Below are positions 11,730 to 20,500 of a stretch of 64,000 nt of DNA, one piece after another. The notes beneath the pieces are model-generated. The model worked only from the letters and a program-made list of their open reading frames with translations. It made no database searches and was not told the origin of the DNA. The stretch covers positions 149,551,074 to 149,615,073 of the forward strand of contig NC_090021.1 in the NCBI RefSeq assembly GCF_037176765.1, in the 5' to 3' direction. A program made the translations under genes and the position numbers. How positions within the stretch are numbered: position 1 is the stretch's first letter; each line of letters opens with the position of its first letter. This DNA comes from Anolis sagrei. Its lineage: Eukaryota; Chordata; Lepidosauria; Squamata; Anolidae.

Positions 11730-11888
11730 GCATTTGGTATATATGTATTTTATCTATATATATTTTAATCTTGTATTGTCGTATGATGTTTTAACTTGTA
11801 TTAGTAGCACTGAATCCTTGCTGTAAGCCGGTCTGAGTCCCTCTACGGAGGTGAGAATATCGGGATATAAAAGTTTTAAATAAATAAT
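11730..11888 (+). mobile_element. LINE 3' end (L2/CR1 group)
   Basis: GTAAGCCGGTCTGAGTCCC, GAGGTGAGAATATCGGGATA and an AAATAAATAA tail; same subfamily as the tail at 5450-5531. Confidence 0.6.
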
Positions 11889-12227
11889 TTGTCAGCATTT
11901 TCAACTTTACATAATTAACTTATTTCAGAAGCCATGAGTATAAAACATGTCAACATGTATCTGGACCACAGGGAAAATGTTATTGATACATCAATATTAT
12001 TTAATTTAAAAAAACACTAATGATTAGCAATAATTTCAGATGAATCTTTTAAAGCTCCAGGGCAGGGGCTGGGTCGTCCATGTACTGGATAATAATCCCA
12101 TCAAATCTAGCCAGTATAATAAATTGTGAGGGATTGTGGGAGATGCATTCCTACACCTGAGGAATACTTGTTCACCAGCCCTGCTCTAAAACAACCACTT
12201 CAAATAGTCTTTGTACATGAGAGCTAG

Positions 12228-13454
12228 TTATAAAAGTTTGTATTTGCACACAAACTGGGCAACGTTATCCAATATCACCTGAGCATAGTTCACACATTTT
12301 TCACTAAGAAGAAATGCGCTGTCAGTCATTTTTTCCCAATAGAAGGCGGCGTGATCTGCAATCTCTGCTGTATCTGCCAGATAACGTGAACTTAATGCCG
12401 AGGCAAGAGTCTTCCAGTACTGGAGAGTATCAACAACAACATCCATGTAGCACATCTGCATAGTACCAAGGATAAGCAAGCAAAACAAAGTTGTCAGGAT
12501 AAATGTAGGTGAAAAGAACAGAGAAATTACCCCTTTCGCATTGCTTTTCTCTTGAGGTAAAGACAGTTTGTCCACATCTGCTAACTTAAATTGTTCCCAG
12601 TGGCTGGTATCAAAGTCTTTGATCGTAGAGCTGATCTCTACAGTTAGGCAAGGCAATCTGGTTTCCTTGATCAGTTTGATTTTCTCTCGAAATTCTTGCA
12701 TCTGTTGCAAGAATACAATGGGTTCAGACACATCCTTAAAAGCTTCCGCAATGTTAAATGCTGTCCGTTGTTCTCGTATGATTGTGTTCAGTTTATTGAT
12801 TTCTGGGTCATAAGCTTGCATAACGGCAAGCTTCATTGTCTCAAAGTCTGAAAGTATCTCATTCTTTTTTTGTTCCAGTGTATACTGCAATTTTTCGAAA
12901 AAGTCTTTGACTCTGTCATAGTCCTTCGTCAACATCTGCAGGGCTTTCCGCTTGCTAGTTTCCAAAGTGTCTAGTCGGGAAAGTGCATCCCCACAACGCC
13001 AAGTCTCAAACCCTTGGAACAACGTCTCAAAAGCACGTTTTTCCTGGCAGTAAGCATCTTCGATGGAGCAGAAGACATGCTTTATATGGTCTCCTCGAGT
13101 TGCACAAATACCACATATCAACTGTGTGTCTGTCTGGCAAAAAATGTTGAGAGGTTGGCCACTGTGCACTTTACACACAGGCATTTTTGTGGTCACTTTA
13201 ATTTTGTTATACTTCTCCACAATACCTTTCAGGGAATAATTGACTTGGAGGTTGTTAACTCCGGTAACAGTAGTTTCCTTTCGACATGTAGGGCATTTGA
13301 AGGGAGACTGCCTCCAAATTATGCTCCGGGCATTTCCCTCCAAGATCCCTTCCAAACATTTCTTACAGAAGTTGTGTGAACAGGGCAAGGCCCGTGGATC
13401 ATCAAACAAACTGCAACAAATGGGGCATGTGAGGTCTTCTTCAAGGAGCTCCAT
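12228..13454 (-). CDS. TRIM13: TRIM13 (RFP2), ER-anchored RING E3 ubiquitin ligase
   Basis: One uninterrupted 408-aa coding exon; human TRIM13 is 407 aa and nearly collinear. The RING finger uses C10, C13, C25, H27, C30, C33, C54 and C57. The B-box uses C94, H97, C106, D109, C114, C117, H123 and H126. A coiled coil spans about 165-260 (LDTLETSKRK, EFREKIK). A hydrophobic anchor lies near 308-336, and the protein ends VCKYKLL as in human. The family acts in ER-associated degradation and ER-linked autophagy, with the RING facing the cytosol. An acceptor TTTTGTTATAG sits six bases before the ATG (exon start 13460), so the 5' UTR is spliced, with exon 1 probably in the CpG island near 15.7 kb. 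It is head to head with SPRYD7 and upstream of KCNRG, the mammalian arrangement. Confidence 0.97.
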   Translation of the reverse strand: MELLEEDLTCPICCSLFDDPRALPCSHNFCKKCLEGILEGNARSIIWRQSPFKCPTCRKETTVTGVNNLQVNYSLKGIVEKYNKIKVTTKMPVCKVHSGQPLNIFCQTDTQLICGICATRGDHIKHVFCSIEDAYCQEKRAFETLFQGFETWRCGDALSRLDTLETSKRKALQMLTKDYDRVKDFFEKLQYTLEQKKNEILSDFETMKLAVMQAYDPEINKLNTIIREQRTAFNIAEAFKDVSEPIVFLQQMQEFREKIKLIKETRLPCLTVEISSTIKDFDTSHWEQFKLADVDKLSLPQEKSNAKGVISLFFSPTFILTTLFCLLILGTMQMCYMDVVVDTLQYWKTLASALSSRYLADTAEIADHAAFYWEKMTDSAFLLSEKCVNYAQVILDNVAQFVCKYKLL

Positions 13455-13698
13455 TGCAGTCTATAACAAAAGGAGACCATAGGTCAGACAAACCAGTATA
13501 ATGAGTATAATAATAGACCAAGTCTGGATCTACACTGCCTGATATCCCAAGATCTGATCCCAGATTATCTGCTTTAAACTAGATTAAATACTGTTCCATT
13601 ATCGGGGCAAACTTTTAAGGGGGAGGGGGGAGTTGAAGGAGGAAAATTATTTTCCCCATTTTTGCTCTTTATTCTTCCCCATTTCCCATGTCATAAAG

Positions 13699-14048
13699 CA
13701 GGGGTCCTCAAACTTTTTAAACAGAGGGCCAGGTCACAATCCCTCAAACTGTTGGAGGGCCGGATTATAATTTGTAAAAAACATGAATGAATGCACACTA
13801 CACATATCTTATTGGTAGTGCAAAAAACACTTAAAAACAATACAATAATTAAAATGAAGAACAATTTTAACAAATATAAGCTTATTAGTATTTCAGTGGG
13901 AAATGTGGGCCTGCTGTTGGCTGATGAGATAGGATTGTTGTTGTGTGCTTTCAAGTCATTTCAGGCTTAGGTTGACCCTGAGCGAGGGCCGGGTAAATAA
14001 CCTTGAAGGGCCGTATCTGACCCTTGGGCCTTAGTTTGAGGATCCCTG
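13699..14048. mobile_element. hAT element (CAGGGGTCCTCAAACT family)
   Basis: 350 bp with ends CAGGGGTCCTCAAACTTTTT and TTAGTTTGAGGATCCCTG, flanked by near-identical 8-mers TCATAAAG and TGATAAAG. A partial copy is at 17805. Confidence 0.8.
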
Positions 14049-14210
14049 TGATAAAGGATAGTTGTTTCCATGATGGGGGCATTGGTGGGGGGAATAACAG
14101 GAAAGCAGGGGGACCAACCCCCGTCCCCCCACCCTGTTAAATAGACTCTCATTTTCTGTCTAGCGCCCCCTTGTGGCCCAGATAACGGAACAGTAGCCTG
14201 GATTATATGA

Positions 14211-14357
14211 GGGCCCTTCGAGGATGAATAAAATCCCACATTATCTGCTTTGAACTGGGATATATGGCAGCGTGGACTCTGATAACCAAGTTCAAAGCAG
14301 ATATTGTGGGTTATTCTGCCTTGATATTTTGGGTTATAGGACTGTGTAGAAGGGCCC
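14211..14357. mobile_element. palindromic MITE, GGGCCCTTC family
   Basis: Inverted ends GGGCCCTTC and GAAGGGCCC with internal ATTATCTGCTTTGAACTGGG and its inverse. Confidence 0.75.
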
Positions 14358-14361
14358 CCAG

Positions 14362-14493
14362 ACAGGCCCTATATCTCAGGATCTGATCCCAGGTTTTTTG
14401 CTTTAAACTGGATTATTTGAGTGTGCACTGCCAGATAATCTGGGATAAACAGAAATCCTGGGATCAGATCCCGAGATATTAGGCCTGTTTGGA
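14362..14493. mobile_element. palindromic MITE, second subtype
   Basis: Inverted GGCCCTATATCTCAGGATC and GATCCCGAGATATTAGGCC arms with a CAGATAATCTGGGA core. Confidence 0.65.
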
Positions 14494-14503
14494 AGGGCTC
14501 TGA

Positions 14504-15185
14504 GGGCACTTCCACACAGCCCTTTATCCCATAATATAAAGGCAGACAATCCCACAATATCTGCTTTGAAGTGTGGAAGGACCCTGAGTTATCTGAGTCC
14601 ACGCTGCCATGAATGGTTTGGCACCCGCCCACCTGCGTGACCGCATTTTTGTGTACAAACCCACATGGTCTCTTCTTCATCTGGACAGGCCCTGCTCCCG
14701 CCTCCCTTGCAGGCCCGATTGGTGGGGACGAGGGAGAGGGACTTCTCGGTGGTGGCCCCCTGACTCTGGAACTCACTTCCCAGGGATATCAGGCATGCCC
14801 CAACATTGGCAGTCTTTCGAAGGAGCATGAAAACGTGGCTGTTTCAGTGTGCCTTCCCGGAATAAGGAAATAATTCCCAGCATAATGTCCTCAAATGAAC
14901 TTTAACTATCCGATTGGATTGCGCTCCCCTCACTTCTTTAAAACCTTCCTATTAGATATATCCTACCTTTTTCATGCCCAGCATTTATTTTTTAATGTTT
15001 AACTATTACATCTGGCCCGTCCATAGGTTTTTTAATCCTTGCATGTTAATGTCTATATGTGATTTATTTAACTGTATTGTTATTTTTTGTTTATTGCTTT
15101 CTAGTTTATTGATGTGTTGTTTGGGCTTGGCCCCATGTGAGCCGCTCCGAGTCCCTTGGGGAGATGGAGGCAGGGTATAAATAAA

Positions 15186-15221
<36 letters not shown>

Positions 15222-15272
15222 TCCAGTTCAAAGCAGATCATATGGGATTTTATACAGCTGTGTGGAAGGGGT
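14504..15272. mobile_element. palindromic MITE interrupted by L2
   Basis: Left arm GGGCACTTCCACACAGCCC to about 14611, right arm TTCCAGTTCAAAGCAGAT to GTGTGGAAGGGG, separated by an L2 insertion. Confidence 0.7.
14612..15218 (+). mobile_element. L2-like LINE, 3' end
   Basis: Frame LHLDRPCSRLPC / PTCVTAFLCTNP around the conserved AYLRDRI..YEPTRSLRSSG region, then WNSLP-type and FRRSMKTWLFQCAF. Ends GAGGCAGGGTATAAATAAAG (ATT)n. Confidence 0.8.
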
Positions 15273-15386
15273 CTAAGATGTGTACACAAAATAATGGGCT
15301 TTTTATTATTTTGGCCCCAAGACAAGGCATGGGATGGAGATAAAGGGGACAGGGAAAACTCACCAGTGGTTTACTGCCTCATTTAA

Positions 15387-15514
15387 GTCCCTTCTACACT
15401 GCCATATAAAATCCAGATTATATGGCAGTGTAGACTCATATAATCCAGTTCCAAGCAGATAATGTGGATTATCTGATTTGATAATCTGGGTAATACGGCG
15501 GTGTAGAAGGGGCC
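15387..15514. mobile_element. palindromic MITE, CCCTTCTACACTGCC subtype
   Basis: GTCCCTTCTACACTGCC ... GGCGGTGTAGAAGGGGCC hairpin beside the TRIM13 CpG island. Confidence 0.75.
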
Positions 15515-15589
15515 TAAATTGTCCTGGTCACAAAGGAAGCTTCATGGCACATCTTGCTCCACTTTTGGAGGCCAGGAAGCCACAGGCTG

Positions 15590-15880
15590 CTGTAGCCCTT
15601 ATGTGCGCATGCGCGGGGGGAGCCGCAGAAGCAGGCGATGGGCCCGGCCTTTACTCACCCGCGTCCTCTCTTTCGGCCGGTACAGCCACCCCGACGTCGC
15701 GTTGAAGGCCGCAGCCGCCCCGGAGAAAGGCGCCAAGCGGCGGCGGATGTTGCCACGGCCCGCAGGAGGGCCTCCCTTTCCGCTCCGGCCGCCGCCTCGC
15801 CCCGCCTTCCCCTTTTCCCGAAGGACTGGAGGCGCCCGCTTCCTTGGACTCCATTTCCCAGAATCCCTGGCCATTGACCA
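15590..15880 (-). promoter_or_regulatory. CpG island, presumed TRIM13 promoter
   Basis: Dense CpG and G+C content, unlike the AT-rich surroundings, with an NRF1-like palindrome GCGCATGCGC at 15605-15614. It lies 2.2 kb upstream of the TRIM13 coding exon and 4.5 kb from the SPRYD7 start. Long open frames here on both strands reflect GC content, not genes. Confidence 0.7.
15659..15800 (-). other. TRIM13: probable TRIM13 non-coding first exon
   Basis: On the minus strand a strong donor (GG|GTGAGTAA) ends an exon at 15659 inside a CpG-rich stretch. It points to the acceptor at 13461-13462, six bases before the TRIM13 ATG. The 5' limit is a guess because no TATA box or other start signal fixes it. 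Spliced cDNA would settle it. Confidence 0.55.
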
Positions 15881-15990
15881 TGGCAGCCGAGGCTTCTGGG
15901 AGATGGAGTCCAAAAGGCCTGGAGGACTAGCGTTTGGGATTGACTGCCCGAATTGACTGCCTTCTGTATTGAAATCGACAGCAGGAACGC

Positions 15991-17150
15991 GGCCCCCTTC
16001 CACACTGCCATGCAGTCCAGATGATCAAAGCAGATTATCTATATTAGTTACTTTGAACTGGATGCTATGAGTTTACATTGCCATATAATCCGGTTCAAAA
16101 CAGACAATCCACTTTATCTGTTTTGAATTGGAAGATATGAGTCTACATTGGCATATAATCCAGTTCAAAACAGATAATCCACTTTATCTGCTTTGAACTG
16201 GAAGATATGAGTCTACATTGCCATATAATCCAGTTCAAAACAGACAATCTACTTTATCTGCTTTGAACTGGAAGACATAAGTCTACATTGCCATATAATC
16301 CAGTTCAAAACAGATAACCCACTTTATTATTATTTATTATTTTTATTTACTGCACTTATATACCCTAGGGTGACTCATTGCGGTGTACAACATGAAAAAA
16401 CAGGTGCAAATTACAAACCATAGTGCAAAATAATCAACAATTTATCATTGTCATAAAAAATCTTATCAAAAAAATCAACATTACTACCAATTTCTACTAC
16501 ATTCCGAATCGTCTCATCAACAAACCCACAGTCCGATATCATTTCCGTTATTCTATTCCTATGGTCACATTACCAGTCATTGCACTTCTTGATCAAATGC
16601 CTTCTTAAACAACCAGGTCTTTAACTTCCTGCGGAATATCAACAGGGAGGGGGCTAGCCTGATGTCCACGGGAAGGGTGTTCCACAGCCGAGGTGCCACC
16701 ACCGAGAAGGCCCTATCTCTCGTCCCTGCCAGCCGTGCCTGTGACGCAGGCGGAATCGAGAGCAGGGCCTCCCTGGAAGATTTCAAAGTCCTCGGGCTCA
16801 TAGGCCGAGAGGCGGTCAGTTAGGTATCTTGGGCCGGAACTGTTTAGGGCTTTATAGGCCAGTGCCAGCACCTTGAATTGAGCCCGGTAGCAGATCGGCA
16901 GCCAGTGGAGCTGGTACAGCAGGGGAGTTGTATGCTCCCTGCGTCCCGCTCCTGTTAGTATCATGGCTGCCGCCCGTTGGACCAGTTGGAGCTTTATCTG
17001 CTTTGAACTGATGATATGAGTGTACATTGCCATATAATCCAGTTCAAACAAATAATCCACTTTATATGCTTTGTACTGGATTATATGAGTCTACATTGCC
17101 GTATAATCCTGTTCAAAGCAGACAATCTGGATTTTATATGGCAGCATAGG
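15991..17150. repeat. 70-bp tandem array derived from palindromic MITE, split by L2
   Basis: Units with the phrase (A/G)TATGAGTCTACATTG start at 16061, 16131, 16201 and 16271, exactly 70 bp apart, each with CATATAATCCAGTTCAAA. The array resumes after the L2 with units at about 17011 and 17078. Confidence 0.85.
16328..16991 (-). mobile_element. L2-like LINE inserted in the tandem array
   Basis: Antisense frame with LVQRAAAMILTGAG, YQLHWLPICYRAQFK, LRLAPSLL-type and FRRKLKTWLFKK. Flanked by CTTTAT at 16322-16327 and 16992-16997. Confidence 0.85.
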
Positions 17151-17301
17151 ACCCTTCCACACTGCTTTATACCCCAGGATCTGATCCCAGATTATCTACT
17201 TTAAACTGGATTGTATGAGTCTCCACTGTCAGATAATCTGGGATAAAAAGATAATCTGGGATCAGATCCTGGGATATAGGGCAATGTGGAAGGGGCTATA
17301 G
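17151..17301. mobile_element. palindromic MITE, second subtype
   Basis: ACCCTTCCACACTGC to GCAATGTGGAAGGGGC with inner GGATCTGATCCCAGATTATC and its inverse; same subtype as 14362. Confidence 0.75.
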
Positions 17302-17310
17302 AAGGGGCCT

Positions 17311-17625
17311 GAGGCTGCATCCACACTGACCATTTAATGCAGTTCAAAGCTAGCTTCAAGCCGTGACTACCAGTCAACAAATTCCCAGAAAATTACACAA
17401 GGAAAAAGGTCCTCTGGGCTTTGGCCCTATCTACACTGCCATATAATCCAGTTTGAACTTCATTTAATGGTCAGTGTAAACTCAGGCCCCTTTCACACAG
17501 CTGTATAAAATCCACACTGAACCGGATTATATGGCAGTGTGGACTTGGACAATACAGTTCAAAGCAGATATTGTGGATTATCTGTCTTAATATTCAGGCT
17601 GTGTGGAAGGGTCCTCATATAATGC
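17311..17625. repeat. fragments of palindromic MITEs
   Basis: Several broken arms (CATATAATCCAGTTTGAAC, CCTTTCACACAGCTGTATAA, GGCTGTGTGGAAGGG) with insertions between them. Confidence 0.65.
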
Positions 17626-17804
17626 ACATGGAACCACATTGAATTGCAGTGCATGAGATTGCGGTTAATCTTTATTCTGAAACTGGATTATATGGTGGGA
17701 CCTTTGTGTCATCACCATCCAGGCCTCGAACTGGTTCCAGGATTTCCCATGTAAACATCTCCACTTTCTTCAGTACTATTTTGATCTGCCTTGACATTCT
17801 AGGT

Positions 17805-18057
17805 CAGGGGTCCTCAAACTTTTTTAAACAGAGGGCCAGGTCACAGTCCCCCAAATTGTTGGAGGGCCAGATTATAATTTGAAAACAAAAACAAAAACAT
17901 TAATTCCTATGCAAACTGCAAATATCTTATTTGTAATGCAACAATAAAATAATTAAAATGAAGAACAATTTTAACAAATACAACCTTATTAGTATTTCAA
18001 TGGGAAGTGTGGGCCTGCTTTTGGCTGATGAGATAGGATTGTTATTGTTGTTGTGTG
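17805..18057. mobile_element. hAT element, left part only
   Basis: Copy of the 13699 hAT (CAGGGGTCCTCAAACTTTTT), broken off at about 18057 where LINE coding sequence begins. Confidence 0.75.
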
Positions 18058-19930
18058 CTGATGATCGTGCCATTACCACTCAAGCAGGGAGCTTTGAGAT
18101 GGTTGAACAGAAGCTCTCCGAAGCTCTAGGTGCTCTTACTGCCTATTACAGGGAAAACCAACTGATCCCTAATCCATCTAAAACACAGACATGCGCCTTT
18201 CACCTTAAGAACAGACAAGCATCCCGAGCTCTGAGGATTACCTGGGAAGGGATCCCACTGGAGCACTGCAACACACCCAAATACCTGGGAGTCACTTTGG
18301 ACCATGCTCTGACCTACAAGAAGCACTGCCTGAACATCAAGCAAAAAGTGGGCGCTAGAAACAACATCATACGAAAGCTGACTGGCACAACCTGGGGATC
18401 ACAACCAGACACAGTGAAGACATCTGCCCTTGCGCTATGCTACTCTGCTGCTGAGTATGCATGCCCAGTGTGGAACACATCTCACCACACTAAAACAGTA
18501 GATGTGGCTCTTAATGAGACATGCCGCATTATCACAGGGTGTCTGCGCCCTACACCACTGGAGAAATTACACTGCTTAGCCGGTATTGCACCACCTGACA
18601 TCCGCCGGGAAGTAGCAGCCAATAGTGAAAGGACCAAGGCAGAGACATCTCCAGCTCATCCCCTGTTTGGGTATCAGCCAGCACGTCAACGACTTAAATC
18701 AAGACATAGTTTTCTTAGATCTACAGAGACACTCGCTGGAACACCCCAGCAAGCGAGAGTCCAAAAATGGCAGGCCCAAACCCAGCACCTCAACCAATGG
18801 CTGATACCAAATGAGAGACTCCCCCCTGGGCACACAGAAGACTGGACGACTTGGAAGGCACTGAACAGACTGCGCTCTGGCACCAAGAGATGCAGAGCCA
18901 ACCTTAAGAAATGGGGCTACAGGGTGGAACCCTAGACATGCGAGTGCAGAGAAGAGCAAACCACTGACCACCTGCTGCAATGCACCCTGAGCCCTGCCAC
19001 ATGCACAATGGAGGACCTTTTTGCAGTTACATCGGAAACACTCCAAGTGGCCAGATACTGGTCAAAGGATATTTAACCAACTACCAAACTCACAAGTTTT
19101 GTATTTTTCTATTTGTTTGCTTTGTTCTGTTAGAAATGTCATATAACTGACTGGTTATTTATTTATCGTGTCATCAGCAACCATTGTATTACAATTCTAA
19201 CAGAGCAAAACAAACACAGAGATTAAAAAGAAAAAGAGGGGAAAAAAAAGAAAAAAAAACCACACAGATTTTGTAAATTTGGTATTTGGTTAAATGTCCT
19301 TTGACCAGTATCTGGCCACTTGGAGTGCCTCTCTGTCCCTTCTGGCAGTGGCTGGTCATTTGTGTAGATGTTGAACATGGATGGAGCAAGCACGCTCCCC
19401 TGAGGCAGGCCGTTCTTCTGTTTCCGCCATCTGCTTCTCTGGCCCTGGAACTCAACAAAAAAGCTCCTGTTTTGTAGCAGGTTTCCTATGAGGCGGGTGA
19501 GGTGGTAGTCCTTTGTGATATTATACATTTTTCTCAGGAGGAGGCGGTGGTTCACAGTATCATAGGCTGCTGACAAGTCTATGAAGACAGCTCCTGTGAT
19601 CTGTTGCCTTTCAAAGCCATCTTCTATGTGCTGGGTCAGGTTCAGCACTTGCGATGTGCAGCTTTTGCCTTTTCTGAAGCCAGCTTGCTGTGGGATCAGA
19701 CAGGGGTCTATATTTTCCATAATTCTATGCAAAATAAGTCTCTCCAGAACTTTGTAGAGGTGGCACAACAGGGAGATTGGTCTGTAGCTTTTTGGGTCAT
19801 TACGGTCTTTGCCTGGCTTCAAGATGGCGATGACTCTTGCTTTCCTCCAGATTTTGGGGATCTGACAGGATGCAGTGCAGTTGTTCAACTGACTGGTTGC
19901 TCTGACAGGACAAATAAATCTCACCAAACT
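18058..19930 (+). mobile_element. Vingi/I-group LINE, 3' half, hosting a nested copy
   Basis: Plus-strand frame from ADDRAITTQ (RT active-site ADD motif) through KTQTCAFHLKNR, KYLGVTLDHALTYK, LTGTTWGS and AEYACPVWNTS to the C-terminal ECR..TTDHLLQC region; one internal stop at 18933. Its 3' UTR is cut at 19156 by an inverted younger copy and resumes at 19899 (GCTCTGACAGGACAAATAAA). I assign the I/Jockey/Vingi group from these motifs; the exact clade is less sure. Confidence 0.8.
19157..19886 (-). mobile_element. nested Vingi/I-group LINE, internally deleted
   Basis: Minus-strand RT frame (AILKPGKDRNDPKSYRPISL, IPQQAGFRKGKSC, AVFIDLSAAYDTV, NGLPQGSVLAPS) jumps after NIYTNDQPLP to the far 3' end and tail. 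Flanked by a 12-bp duplication AACTGACTGGTT at 19145-19156 and 19887-19898, which lies in the 3' UTR of the host LINE. Confidence 0.88.
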
Positions 19931-19960
19931 ATCAATCCCAAGATTGAGCCATGGGGTTTA

Positions 19961-20100
19961 GGGCCCCTTCTACACGGCTGTATAAAGTCCACATAGAACT
20001 GGATTATAGGACAGTGTGAATTCAGATAACCCAATTCAAAGCAGATACCGTGGATGATCTGCCTTGACATTCTAGATTATGTGGCTGTGTGGAAGGGTCC
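19961..20100. mobile_element. palindromic MITE next to SPRYD7 promoter
   Basis: GGGCCCCTTCTACACGGCTG to GGCTGTGTGGAAGGGTCC, ending about 250 bases before the SPRYD7 ATG. Confidence 0.75.
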
Positions 20101-20189
20101 AAAGTGGTGTCAAAGGGAACTGATTTGAACGATCGAGGCCCAAGCCTCCACTTCTGGAGGCTTGAAAGCAAATTCTGCGATTTGACTGT

Positions 20190-20500
20190 GTGATCCTTCT
20201 AAGTCTGTCGATTTCACGCCTCCGGGGAGCCGGACGTGGTGGGGAAGGAACTACCTCGCCTGGCCTCTTTGCCCACCTGCGCGCAGGCCGGGACGTAGGG
20301 CGCATGCGCAGGAGCGCGCGGCCTCTTGGCAGGTCGGTTGAGCAGCAGCCATGGCGGCGGCGGCGGGGCCTGCCTCGTCTGTGTGGTGTTGCTGCTTCCG
20401 GTGGGGCTGCTGCGGAGAAGGCGGCTCCGGGCACATCCCCCTCAAGGAAATGCCCGCCGTGCTCCTGGACACGCAACGGATGGGTAAGGCCCACCGAGTC
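20190..20500 (+). promoter_or_regulatory. CpG island, SPRYD7 promoter and first exon
   Basis: CpG-rich block around the SPRYD7 ATG at 20351. GCGCATGCGC, an NRF1-type site, is at 20300-20309, about 42-51 bases before the ATG. No TATA box is seen. This is a housekeeping-type promoter. Confidence 0.75.
20351..20483 (+). CDS. SPRYD7: SPRYD7 coding exon 1
   Basis: 133 nt, donor GTAAGG, phase 1. The ATG lies in a GC-rich context with four alanine codons after Met. It encodes the Cys-rich N-terminus through LDTQRM. Confidence 0.93.

Noticed and set aside
15519-16011. Overlapping 118-145-aa frames on both strands
   Set aside because: They arise from the CpG island, where stop codons are rare; no conserved protein features.
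16061-16330. A CRISPR-like array
   Set aside because: The 70-bp units are contiguous copies without unique spacers, and the genome is vertebrate.
17958-18935. 325-aa open frame as a possible host gene
   Set aside because: It is LINE coding sequence with RT motifs, fused at its start to a hAT fragment.
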